Shown here: positions 45,217 to 57,636 of the stretch, piece by piece
Numbering within the stretch: the stretch's first letter is position 1
How the letters are laid out: every line of letters begins with the position of its first letter
Assembly (NCBI GenBank): GCA_035578905.1
Contig: JAQJVL010000048.1
Span: 1,084,001-1,148,000, forward strand
Length of the DNA stretch: 64,000 nt
Origin: Stictocephala bisonia
Lineage: Eukaryota > Arthropoda > Insecta > Hemiptera > Membracidae
Direction: 5' to 3'
Program-made: the position numbers and the translations under genes
Notes under the pieces: generated by a model
What the model was told of the DNA's origin: nothing
The model's input: the letters and a program-made list of their open reading frames with translations, nothing else
The model's database searches: none

Positions 45217-48200
45217 CTTGCAATCACGTTTATATAACTTTAGGTAATTGGCCGTGTTGAGCTATCTAGTACTGCTGTCATGTTTATATAACTGTTGGTG
45301 ATCGGCACGTTTAGCTATCTAGTACTGCTGTCATGTTTATATAACTGTAGGTAATTGGCGTGTTGAGCTATCTAGCACTGCTGTCATGTTTATATAACTG
45401 TAGGTGATCAGCGTGTTGAGCTATCTAGTACTGCTGTCATGTTTATATAACTGTAGGTGATCGGCGTGTTGAGCTATCTAGTACTGCTGTCATGTTATAT
45501 AACTGTAGATGATCGGCGCGTTGAGCTATCTGGTACTGCAGTTATGTTTATATAACTGTAGGTGATCGGCGTGATGAGTTATCTAGTACTGCTGTCATGT
45601 TTATATAACTGTAGGTGATCGGCGTGTTGAGCTATCTAGTACTGCTGTCATGTTTATATAACTGTAGTTTATCGGCGTGATGAGTTATCTAGTACTGCTG
45701 TCATGTTTATATAACTGAAGGTGATCGGCGAGTTGAGCTATCTAGTACTGCTATCATGTTATAATATAACTGTAGGTGATGGGCACGTTGAGCTATCTGG
45801 TACTGCTGTCATGTTTATATAACTGTAGGTGATGGGCGCGTTTAGCTATCTGATACTGCTGTCATGTTTATATAACTGTAGGTGATCGGCGTGATGAGTT
45901 ATCTAGTACTGCTGTCATGTTTATATAACTGTAGGTGATCGGCGTGTTGAGCTATCTAGTACTGCTGTCATGTTTATATAACTGTAGTTGATCAGCGTGA
46001 TGAGTTATCTAGTACTGCTGTCATGTTTATATAAATGTAGGTGATCGGCGAGTTGAGCTATCTAGTACTGCTGCCATGTTATAATATAACTGTAGGTGAT
46101 GGGCGCGTTGAGCTATCTGGTACTGCTGTCATGTTTATATAACTGTAGGTGATGGACGCGTTGAGCTATCTGGTACTGCTGTCATGTTTATATAACTGTA
46201 GGTGATCGGCGTGATGAGCTATCTAGTACTGCTGTCATGTTATAATATAACTGTAGGTGATCGGCGTGATGAGTTATCTAGTACTGCTGTCATGTTTATA
46301 TAACTGTAGGTGATCGGTGTGTTGAGCTATCTAGTACTGCTGTCATGTTTATATAACTGTAGGTGATCGGCGTGATGAGCTATCTAGTACTGCTGTCATG
46401 TTTATATAACTGTAGGTGATGGGTGTGTTGAGCTATCTAGTACTGCTGTCATGTTATAATATAACTGTAGGTGATCGGTGTGATGAGTTATCTAGTACTG
46501 CTGTCATGTTATAATATAACTGTAGGTGATCGGCGTGTTGAGCTATCTAGTACTGCTGTCATGTTTATATAACTGTAGGTGATCGGCGTGACGTGATGAG
46601 CTATCTAGTACTGCTGTCATGTTTATATAACTGTAGGTGATCGGCGTGTTGAGCTATCCAGTACTGCTGTCATGTTATAATATAACTGTAGGTGATCGGT
46701 GTGTTGAGCTATCTAGTACTGCTAGTACTGCTGTCATGTTTATATAACTGTAGTTTATCGGCGTGATGAGTTATCTAGTACTGCTGTCATGTTTATATAA
46801 CTGAAGGTGATCGGCGAGTTGAGCTATCTAGTACTGCTATCATGTTATAATATAACTGTAGGTGATGGGCACGTTGAGCTATCTGGTACTGCTGTCATGT
46901 TTATATAACTGTAGGTGATGGGCGCGTTTAGCTATCTGATACTGCTGTCATGTTTATATAACTGTAGGTGATCGGCGTGATGAGTTATCTAGTACTGCTG
47001 TCATGTTTATATAACTGTAGGTGATCGGCGTGTTGAGCTATCTAGTACTGCTGTCATGTTTATATAACTGTAGTTGATCAGCGTGATGAGTTATCTAGTA
47101 CTGCTGTCATGTTTATATAAATGTAGGTGATCGGCGAGTTGAGCTATCTAGTACTGCTGCCATGTTATAATATAACTGTAGGTGATGGGCGCGTTGAGCT
47201 ATCTGGTACTGCTGTCATGTTTATATAACTGTAGGTGATGGACGCGTTGAGCTATCTGGTACTGCTGTCATGTTTATATAACTGTAGGTGATCGGCGTGA
47301 TGAGCTATCTAGTACTGCTGTCATGTTATAATATAACTGTAGGTGATCGGCGTGATGAGTTATCTAGTACTGCTGTCATGTTTATATAACTGTAGGTGAT
47401 CGGTGTGTTGAGCTATCTAGTACTGCTGTCATGTTTATATAACTGTAGGTGATCGGCGTGATGAGCTATCTAGTACTGCTGTCATGTTTATATAACTGTA
47501 GGTGATGGGTGTGTTGAGCTATCTAGTACTGCTGTCATGTTATAATATAACTGTAGGTGATCGGTGTGATGAGTTATCTAGTACTGCTGTCATGTTATAA
47601 TATAACTGTAGGTGATCGGCGTGTTGAGCTATCTAGTACTGCTGTCATGTTTATATAACTGTAGGTGATCGGCGTGATGAGCTATCTAGTACTGCTGTCA
47701 TGTTTATATAACTGTAGGTGATCGGCGTGTTGAGCTATCCAGTACTGCTGTCATGTTATAATATAACTGTAGGTGATCGGTGTGTTGAGCTATCTAGTAC
47801 TGCTGTCATGTTATAATATAACTGTAGGTGATCGGCGAGTTGAGCTATCTAGTACTGCTGTCATGTTTATATAACTGTAGGTGATCGGCGTGTTGAGCTA
47901 TCTAGTACTGCTGTCATGTTATAATATAACTGTAGGTGATCGGCGTGATGAGTTATCTAGTACTGCTGTCATGTTATAATATAACTGTAGGTGATGGGCG
48001 TGTTGAGCTATCTAGTACTGCTGTCATGTATATATAACTGTAGGTGATCGGCGTGTTGAGCTATCTAGTACTGCTGTCATGTTTATATAACTGTAGGTGA
48101 TCGGCGTGATGAGCTATCTAGTACTGCTGTCATGTTTATATAACTGTAGGTGATCGGCGTGTTGAGCTATCTAGTACTGCTGTCATGTTATAATATAACT

Positions 48201-49160
48201 GTAGGTGATGGGTGTGTTGAGCTATCTAGTACTGCTGTCATGTTATAATATAACTGTAGGTGATCGGCATGATGAGTTATCTAGTACTGCTGTAATGTTT
48301 ATATAACTGTAGGTGTTTGGCATGTTGATCTATGTAGTACTGTTGTCATGTTTATATAACTGTAGGTGATGGGCGCGTTGAGCTATCTGGTACTGCTGTC
48401 ATGTTTATATAACTGTAGGTGATCGGCGTGATGAGTTATCTAGTACTGCTGTCATGTTTATAAAACTGTAGGTGATCGGCGTGTTGAGCTATCTAGTACT
48501 GCTGTCATGTTTATATAACTGTAGGTGATCGGCGTGTTGAGCTATCTATTACTGCTGTCATGTTATAATATAACTGTAGGTGATGGGTGTGATGAGTTAT
48601 CTAGTACTGCTGTCATGTTATAATATAACTGTAGGTGATCGGCGTGATGAGTTATCTAGTACTGCTGTCATGTTATAATATAACTGTAGGTGATCGGCGT
48701 GATGAGTTATCTAGTACTGCTGTCATGTTATAATATAACTGTAGGTGATCGGCGTGATGAGTTATCTAGTACTGCTGTCATGTTATAATATAACTGTAGG
48801 TGATCGGCGAGTTGAGCTATCTAGTACTGCTGTCATGTTTATATAACTGTAGGTGATCGGCGTGATGAGTTATCTAGTACTGCTGTCATGTTATAATATA
48901 ACTGTAGGTGATCGGCGTGATGAGTTATCTAGTACTGCTGTCATATTTATATAACTGTAGGTGATCGGCGTGTTGAGCTATCTAGTACTGTTGTCATGTT
49001 TATATAACTGTAGGTGATGGGCGCGTTGAGCTATCTGGTACTGCTGTCATGTTTATATAACTGTAGGTGATTGGCGTGATGAGTTATCTAGTACTGCTGT
49101 CATGTTTATATAACTGTAGGTGATCGGCGTGTTGAGCTATCTATTACTGCTGTCATGTTT
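45217..49160. repeat. 53-55-bp satellite, about 74 copies, with an internal 1.06-kb duplication
   Basis: Unit: GTAGGTGATCGGCGTGTTGA, then GCTATCTAGTACTGCTGTCA, then TGTTTATATAACT. Two length classes differ by TGTTTATATAAC versus TGTTATAATATAAC. Point variants such as GTGATGAGTTATC, GGGCGCG and CTGGTACTG recur in patterns. The block 45661-46722 is repeated as 46747-47803. Rare variants (CTGTAGTTTATCGG, CTGAAGGTGATC, CTATCATG, ATAAATGTAG) recur at offset 1086, falling to 1081 after a 5-bp difference near 46585. The junction at about 46714-46731 carries an extra TAGTACTGC. The array ends near TCATGTTTCAATACGG. Confidence 0.97.
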
Positions 49161-49999
49161 CAATACGGTGCATAAACATATATTATCACAACAATTATTT
49201 TGTTTAGTCCTTGAAAGCCCTAAAAAAACGTTGCACAACAAGAAACTATGGTTTTCCATAATCAGGCAGGCAAAAAATATATTTTTGCTTTGGTAACGTA
49301 CAAATGTTAATGATAGTTTTTCAACGCAGTAAATTAATTTATTAATGACTATAATTACTTAATTCTGGTACAAATGAACCAGAAAATTACGTTAATCTAA
49401 ATTTAATCGAAATACATATATTTTGCAAATTTTTCAAGCAAAGCGAAAGGAACCTTCAGAACCTTTTAGCCCTAATCCTTACAGTGCAACTAGGTACAAA
49501 GTGAAGTATTGAAGTAAATGGAGTATAGGCATAATTGATATATATTAGGTTTAAGTAAAACAAAATGTAGATATTGTATATACAAAACCATTTAATTGGT
49601 TAGAGATAAAGATATTGCAAAGGGTCTGTTAATGTTTGACGTTTGGAATACCACTGTCAATGTAATAAGTCATTGCTACTCATGTCTCGAAGAGCGCTAC
49701 ATCAAACAAAGCAGTCACAAATCCCTGTGTTTCAACACAAACACCATAAGCAGTGAGGACTGTAGCAATTGTTGGTATAAAGAGGATGAAAAGAAGCATA
49801 TTATTAAAAATGTTCGAATTTTCAATGACATTATTATATCTGCTTTCCTTAGATTGATATAGATCGGATTTAACGCTATTTTTTTAAATTATAAATTACA
49901 CATTAAACTATTTTTTTTTCAATATAACATATGATTCAGTTAAATAAAACTACAATAACAGACAGTACAATTATTGTATTCTTGTAAATTCTTGTAAAT

Positions 50000-50049
50000 T
50001 ATCACCTATTTATACACTAATTTTACCATTAGTGTATAAGTAGGTGATA
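50000..50049. other. 22-bp hairpin next to a TA microsatellite
   Basis: Bases 50000-50021 and 50028-50049 are reverse complements with one mismatch (TATCACCTATTTATACACTA against its mirror) around a TTTACC loop. It lies 19 bp before a TA run and could be a very short MITE relic. Confidence 0.75.
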
Positions 50050-50064
50050 TAAGAATATACGGAG

Positions 50065-50068
<4 letters not shown>

Positions 50069-50107
<39 letters not shown>
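50069..50107. repeat. (TA)n microsatellite
   Basis: Uninterrupted TA run of about 19-20 copies. Confidence 0.95.
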
Positions 50108-50111
<4 letters not shown>

Positions 50112-53100
50112 TTGCCCACCATTTCTCATGGGATTGAATGCTTGTGCGTGAACTTAATTCAATGAGTTTACCATTAAAATCATAGTAATACCTACCATCA
50201 CCCACATTTTGTGTATAAATTATGCTTAACTGAGTTTGAAGGTTTTTAAATAAAACGAGGCCTATCAAGAATCCTATAACACCATTGTTATAATCGTTTA
50301 ATTAATCTTTATTACATATTCATCTCATACACTAAAAGTTTTAGTAATTTTTATCCTTAACAGTATCCATATACTATTTTAAAGTCAGTTTGCAATAGAC
50401 TCTTTCACGATAGGCATGATTCAGTACACTTCTGACAAAATAAACTTTTGCTTCTAATTCAAATAAAACTAGTTTGCTAATATGAAACATTCAGGTATAT
50501 ATTGAAACAGTTGAACTACCTTCACAACTCTCCATACAAATTTTATATATCTATTAGTTTAACAAATCTAATAGTTTTGTAGGTACTCTGTTTGTTATTA
50601 TCAATCATAATTAATTATCATTGCCCGAGTTTAACATAAACAACATATCTGTAAACCACATTTTTACACTTGTTAAGAAATTCAATTAGAAATACTCTTT
50701 TGGAGTATATAACTTTTAGTATATTTTGATTGTTTATTTTATAAATGTCTTACTGATTTTATTCCAATATACAAATACATTATATAAGATCCTGCTGTTC
50801 TAGGTATATCAGGATATTTTAAGTATATCAAAAAATAATTAATTAAAAAATATATCTTATTACATTTGGTGTAACGATGAATACAATGTAAAAGCGTATA
50901 CAGAATTACATGTAGTGACTGTTTGGGAAAGGCTCTGAGTGAGCAAGTTAAGCAGAATTAAACCAATAAGCCAGTCGCAATAAGCCAATTAGAGTAATCG
51001 TCAGCTGTCTTGTAGGGTGTCTCGGGGGTCTTAATGACTCTGGACGAGGCGCCGAGGCTTTCCTTTCACGAGCACTGCTACGTACATTATGGCTAACCTA
51101 CCAACTTAAAATAAACACTAATCAGTTTCAAAAAATTACTACTAATAGTGAACTTTAAAAAAAAAAAACTAAATAAATTCAGTATCCAAATCCTAATGGC
51201 TAAATAAGAGATGTAACTTTAAATAAAATCGTAAGAACACTTTATAAATATAAGAAGATGACTCTGAGTGTTTATATTACGTGTGTGCAGACTACGTGTG
51301 AACAAACAATAATGGCTACTTTGTTACTATAGAGGTATTAATGTTTTTCATATTACCAATGATAATGGTCCTGGTAGTGATGTAAGCTATCTACAATATC
51401 AGGTTGAAAAATTACATAAATAAGAATAACCCACTGAAAACTTGATTGCATTAAACTAAAAATTTTAAAAACCAAAATTAAAAACTAAACTACCTCAGTA
51501 ACTCTCAGTAAGATGAAAAAAAAAAAAAAACAACTAGGTACTAAGACCTTTGTGTTCAACCAAAATATGTAATCAAAAAGTAAAAGATTATCCTAAAAAG
51601 AAACGGATTGAAATTTATATAAACAAAATGATCATTGTTAGTATATAGTAGATTGAATGTGACAAAATAGTTAAACGTGTGCTAACGCTTAACCATGCTA
51701 AAGTTATGTTGGTATAGCAAACTTAATATACAGTTTGCTTATAACCTTTTTTGCTAAAGATAATATGGTACTTACCTTTAACAAAAAATCGTCAATTGGT
51801 TATATTTCTTACAATTTGCAAAAAAAATACTGTTTTTATTCAGAGTCGGCTGTTTATTTGATTAATACAAACATGTGATATAAAATAAAATGGACATGTC
51901 TGCTAGAGGCCAACTAGAGGTCACACGTTACTGAACTGAGCCTTTATTCACTAGCCAGTGTTTGTGCACAAATTAAGTGATAGTGCGCAGCACGGTATTA
52001 TATAAATGTGCAAACGACATTTCGTTTAACTTATATCCGATTATATTAATTTATTGTCATGCATAAGTGTAAGAAATATCAGTGCCAGCGAGGTCTTCAA
52101 TTTAAAAAGATCAACTACAGAGGAAAAGGAGGTGTTTTTATCATTTATATTTAGTGTATTTATTTATAATCGTTTGTTCATTTAGTATGTATTTGTTAAA
52201 AAAATAGTAGTATTTCCTTAAAAAGGGCATATGTAAAATATTACTTTATAAACCGTTGATATGTTTTATATCTATAAACTATTTTACGATAAATTACCGT
52301 ATGATTTAAATCCGAAACAATGAAGCTGTGGTTCAGTGATCAACTAAACAAGGAATACCTGTTTAGTTTATACATGACGTTGGTGGACATATATGTGTAT
52401 ATTTGCTAATACACCTATAAAACTGTTATTCAAATGAAACATCAACAATAATTATGATTAATCGATATAGCTTTCTATTGATATTTTAAAATTATTATCA
52501 TTATGTATTTTGCTGTTCCATTACTAAAGTGCTTTTCATAAAGAACATTTTCTATTGGTAACAAAACACATTTATCTACCTCGATTTGCTGTAAAAGCAC
52601 CATCAACCTAAGGATGGTAAGAACGTATATCTCTCACAGTTTGCACACTCCTTTTACGGGTGCCACCACAACATAAGTAATTACCAAGTAAGGACATCGG
52701 GTTGGTGAATTTATAAGATTTCTATAATTTGCAGATTTGAATGATGTAGAAGCAAACTTACGCTCAATTTATTACTTGATATTCACAATACATAAACCAA
52801 ACAATTGTATAAAATTACACATGACATTAGAAAATTTTGATCTACGTATAACAAAATCATTTGAATATAGTTGATTCCTCAAATAATTTAATAATCCACA
52901 CTACTATTTTTTGTTTTACAATAATACTCAACTATCACTACTTCAACAGAAGTTTCACCAAGTCATACATTATTTAAAGTTCTCTTAACATTAGACAACC
53001 CTTACAGTGTTTGTACTTTACCGTACATTGCTTTTATATATTGTACAAAGTAAGGATAGCTTATGTTTTCGATACTATTACTAACTTGTAAAATACCCCT

Positions 53101-53469
53101 CAAATAAATATACTATGTGCTTATCACCTAGATATTTGTACTACCATTTTATTAAATACTATAAGAAAATAAATACTATATTCCTTGTTAAATAAACATA
53201 TCTTTTACAATTAGATAATTTTACTCTGTAAAATATTTTTTATCATGCCTAGACCATGAGTTTAAGCTATTAAATAACTTAAACATTAACACAAACACTC
53301 CGATATCTTCATGCTAATAGATATTTTGGATAACATTATACTGATAAAACCACGTGATTAATTGAACAAGATTCGATAAAAGAACAATGGTGAAACCCGG
53401 TTTGAACCTTAATTAACATTGTAATAAAAATAAAGTTTATTCTATTTTGTTTCACTGGCGTTAACTTAA

Positions 53470-53640
53470 AATATAAACTGTACAACTCGCATCTAGCAGT
53501 ATTCTTCACTAAGCTTTCCTTTTGAGAGAACACCTCATTGTTTTGTTCCCAACGTTAAGTAGCCCTTTACAAACCTTTTGTTAGGCAGTATTAACTAGTC
53601 AGTGGCAAAATATTATGCACATTAAAGTATGTAAATATAA
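53470..53640. repeat. Dispersed repeat, copy 1 (partner 56478-56650)
   Basis: Aligns in the same orientation with 56478-56650 over about 170 bp. Shared steps: ACTCGCATCTAGC / ACTCGTATTTAGC, ATTCTTCACTAAGCTTTCC (exact in both), CATCATTGTT / CCTCATTGTT, GTAGCCC / GTAACCC, and a CAGTG..AAAATAT end. No coding function seen; the minus frame 53336-53533 is incidental. Confidence 0.65.
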
Positions 53641-54734
53641 GTACTTTTTACCAGGCACAATATACAAGAATCTGCACAACAATTTAAAAACCGATAAACA
53701 CACAATAATAGTGCTATTACCAATGTTGCAAAATCACTACCTAAGGAAGTATAATTTATTATAATATAGTCTTCTTGTAACCTATCAAGCAAAGGCGTTA
53801 TTTATGAACTAAATATATCGTATTTTAATTACAGTATAGTTCAATATACAAATATAGTAATAGTATGTTAACAACTAGGCCTATCTACGTATTAATATGA
53901 ACTAATCAAATTTAAAGTCACTACCACCCAAAACATTTGTATTTGAACTATATCATTACGTGTTAATTTATTTTATCTAATTATATATTATATTTTAAAT
54001 AAAAATGTTTTATAGGGTACTCAGTTTGAATTTGATTAGTTCATGTCTAAATCATCTCTAAAGATATGTAACTGGGTCATAAACTTTGTTAATAATGATT
54101 TAATAAACTCTTCTAAATGGTAGCTTTATTTAATTGTTGGATTGGAACGAAGTGGGACGAAATGATTTAGGTCATATTAGAAAATTATGGTAGAAATATA
54201 TCGTATCAAGTACCAATTCGACCAAAAGAAACAGGTTGGCAATGAGAATAAATATGAAATGAAAGAAAAACATCGTACAGAAATATAACCAGTGAAATCC
54301 TTGTTTTAGTAATTCAATACCATTTCTTCGAGATAGTTTTACTTCCTAAGTTGTATAATAGCTACAGACAATAACAGATCCCAATTGTAATTCTGTAATA
54401 TTATTATAGTATTTTTACTAAAGATTTACAACTTAATTTTGATTCGATTTGAATGAAAATTGACATAAATAAGATAAAACAGTACAAAAATATAGTGGGC
54501 CTGAGGGTGAACAAACTTTGATGAAAATGAAATTAGTAATGTATCAAGGACCTATAAATCCAAATAATTCAGGAAGAAATGCAAGGACATTTCGTGAGTA
54601 TACAATACCTTTACGCAAATATAACTTAATTTAACCGAAAATACCCCATGTATTTTAATTAATTTAACTATTTTTATTTATTATCTAAATTTATCACTAT
54701 TTAGTATTTTATTTAATATATCTGTGTTAATTAC
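53641..54734. other. AT-rich spacer
   Basis: Nothing recognised. Confidence 0.5.
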
Positions 54735-55035
54735 TAGCTACTTACCCTTGCTTTGCTATGACATAATTATACGTTTAGATTTGACTAAAGTTAAAGCTTT
54801 AACGGAAATAAGTATTGCTTAACCCATTTCAAAAGATTTAATCTAATCTTTTTTATTTAACAGCTGACGAATAATAACAACGGATGGAGTAAGAAGTGAA
54901 TAAAGCATTCAAAAACCCGACTCAGGTGTATAGTCAAAATTTCCCTCAGTTCCATGACGATCGGACGAATAGTGTAATAATGGATAAAGGACAAACATAC
55001 ACACACATTAACTTTTATTTATATGTACTAAGCTA
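54735..55035 (+). mobile_element. Probable TE 3'-end fragment (RTE/Helitron/SINE-like insect repeat)
   Basis: Opens with CTAGCTACTTACCCTTGCTT. It closes with ACCCGACTCAGGTGTATAG, CCATGACGATCGGACGAATA and GACAAACATACACACACATT before an AT-rich end. This layout, with a CTAGCT..CCC opening and a late 'atcgg..gaaatag..acaaacatacaca' block, is familiar from a widespread class of insect repeats linked to RTE-like LINE 3' ends. Assignment is from memory of the pattern, so the class is uncertain. The 60-codon frame 54896-55078 lies inside it and is not a gene. Confidence 0.4.
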
Positions 55036-56477
55036 CGTCGGAAAACATCTTATTATTTCAGAACTGCGTTATCTATAAGTTAATAATGTGCCATGCAAAC
55101 GATTGTGTTTTAAACGTTAAAGATTAGTTTAAGATATAATTATTTAAATATTTTAAACAAAACTTTAACGCAACCATCTGCTATTTCTATATTTATGATT
55201 ACTCTTTATATTAAAAATATAAAAATAATTAATACTTTAGTTGAAGCATTAAGAAATAACAATTAGTTTTAATAATTTATCTCCTTGGACATGATTTATA
55301 TTTAAAAAAATATTTAAAATCTTTTATGTATCGAAATAGCGCATTCAAATGTTTAAATTTGTTTAACATTGTGTATACGGATTGATTTATTATATTTGTT
55401 TACTTTCTTACATTTTATGTGTTTTTATTTTAAATCTAAATAGCATTATTCTCCCAATATTTTCATTATTTAAAACTAATACGTCTCAAACTCATTATAC
55501 GTGACTCCTACAGGTTTACAAATGTTTATACTAAACTCTGAGCCTTGATTAAATTGTAGTTTCCTCTCCGTCAGCGTTAATGTAAGTTGACACAAAGTGA
55601 CTATTGTCTTAGTATCATATAAATATAAAGAATTAGCTAGCATAAATGGAATCAATGAGGTAGGTATTAAATGGTTCGATGGATTGGATTTAGCTTTGTA
55701 ACAGGAAATCACTTTTCATTTTGTATTATGAAGACATGACTTTTGGATCTTGATCCAAATATTTGTCATAGCTTTTTAAACAATTATGTAATGGTAGCTA
55801 GAAAAACCATACGATGTATAACGCATCTAACAAAGAGCACAGTTTTAAATGTTAAAACATCTTATAAACATAGATTTCGAGATGTTTTATAGAGGTCTAA
55901 ACCAAACGATCATAATCGAATTATACATTGATTAGTATACATCGGTTATACATTGTTCCCTATAATCATAACTAAATATATAGTCTTTGAATTCATTCAG
56001 CAAAGACGATTCTTATATTTTTTAATTATTGTAATAGCCATAGTACTATTTAGTAATATCCTATTGGTTTAATCATTGCATTCTTAGTATTTTTAGTAGA
56101 AGTTCATAGGATTGTGATAATTTATTGAAATGTTTACGCATTTTGATAAATATTATTTGTATGAGTCTGTATATTGGAGCTAACCAGTTTTCAGTTTTAC
56201 TTGTAAAACTGAAGTATGCTCTTAAAACAATCCCATTTAACTCTAGTTGACTTATTATACTTTATGCAGAATAAGATGTTGTTTGTAACTATTACAGTAA
56301 AATAATTGACTTATTACTTTTGTATTGTTAGGAAATTGACAACATTGATTTACTGCCCAGACGATATGAGTAAACAAATCCATATACACTGACCTTATTA
56401 TAGTGAAATAGTTTATAAAACAATGTTATTGCATAAAAAAGGTTTAATAACTCTATTTTGTTTGAATTATTTTCTTT
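55036..56477. other. AT-rich spacer
   Basis: No gene seen. A 10-bp palindrome TTCAGTTTTA / TAAAACTGAA sits near 56192-56215. The minus frame 55476-55712 is a chance translation. Confidence 0.45.
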
Positions 56478-56650
56478 AAAGTTTGAACCGACCTACTCGT
56501 ATTTAGCCATTCTTCACTAAGCTTTCCCTTGTAAGGGAGCACATCATTGTTCTACCCTTCCACCTGGAATTTTCATGTAACCCTTGTATGTAATTATACA
56601 GGTAGTCTTAACCAGTGAATCTTAAAATATGAAACATTCACATTAATACA
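56478..56650. repeat. Dispersed repeat, copy 2 (partner 53470-53640)
   Basis: Same orientation as copy 1, about 3 kb away. The two copies share a perfect 19-base block ATTCTTCACTAAGCTTTCC and looser similarity on both sides. Parent family unknown. Confidence 0.65.
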
Positions 56651-57484
56651 AGTAGGTATTTTTTTAATTTATATAATTGCATCAAAAAATATAAACTTAT
56701 ACTTATTATAAAATATAAACCAACTGTTTTTATGCGTTAGTTTTCAAGTAACTCTTTAAATAGGTTAAAAGAAGGAAAGGACGAGCATTAAAAGTTTCCA
56801 ATTAGTAGTTATAGCCATATTTCGGTTCAATGCAATTACTTTTTTTAATTTCCTTTCTTTAATTTACTATACATGCACTGAAATGTCAGTAGCCCAATCG
56901 AATGTGTACATCGTATTTAACAAATAATATTATTATCAACATGGGGATAGGAGTAAGATCTTCAAATTGGCTTTCTTGTGTACGCCAAAAAACAATTAAG
57001 AGACAATGAATGACTTAAAATTTAAATAAAATATTCTCTTAACTCTTGAAAGTCTAAATGAGATACTTAAGAAAAATACGAAATATAAAGAAGTATATAT
57101 ACTAAAATTACCAATAGAAATATGCAATAACGTTAACGTGAAAAGAAAATACGTTGAAAACGATTAAATTTGAAAAGAAGTAAAAACTAAATACTACAAA
57201 TAAACTAACACAGCCAATAAGGGTTGTTTTCGAAGTCTTAAAGTGTATAAATATGTTACCTACATTAAATACATCTAATGAAATAATATGTATTAATTTA
57301 TTTTAAATGAGAAAAATGAAAATGAGAGTTTGTACATCATTATGAGATAGAACTCAGCGATGAACATAATTGGCCCCTCTCTCCCGATCTACCTCTTCAG
57401 GGGCCTATTTCTGTAAAACTGGCGATGGCTTATGATGGTATAAAAAGTTCCAAAAGTATTCTTTGCAGTTAAATTTTTTACCTA
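56651..57484. other. AT-rich spacer
   Basis: No gene seen. GGCCCCT and AGGGGCC at about 57372-57406 could pair as a 7-bp stem. Confidence 0.45.
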
Positions 57485-57636
57485 CCACTCTGCGTTTATG
57501 GGTGTGTGGGTGGGTCAATACCACTGTAAGTGTATGGGTTGTGAAGTATAAAGTACCACTGAGCCTGTATGAGTGGGCGGGTGGGTCAGTAACACTGAGC
57601 CTGTATGAGTGGGCGGGTGCGTCAGTAACACCGCAC
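57485..57636. repeat. Four diverged units of the 1-770 minisatellite, inverted
   Basis: GTGGGTGGGTCAATACCACT with GTAAGTGTATGGGT is the reverse complement pattern of the left-edge array. Two later units (GAGCCTGTATGAGTGGGCGG) are nearly identical to each other with a period of about 39 bp. The plus frame 57463-57690 is their translation. Confidence 0.75.

Larger units (their letters stand above)
49161..53469. other. AT-rich spacer, inferred intron
   Basis: Contains the hairpin at 50000 and the TA run at 50069. A GC-richer block at 50990-51100 is open in the phase expected for a second exon after 38571, but lacks a good donor, so it is not called. The frame 49596-49862 (88 codons, several Cys/His) resembles nothing I know. 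Confidence 0.4.

Noticed and set aside
49596..49862. 88-codon Cys/His-containing ORF as a zinc-binding protein
   Set aside because: Cysteine spacing fits no known finger pattern, the start is not ATG, and no splice context was seen.
50990..51120. Second exon of the 38511 gene
   Set aside because: A CTTGTAG acceptor-like site and an open phase exist, but there is no convincing donor and no recognisable domain.
54896..55078. 60-codon plus ORF as a gene
   Set aside because: Lies inside a probable TE 3'-end fragment and starts at a non-ATG codon.
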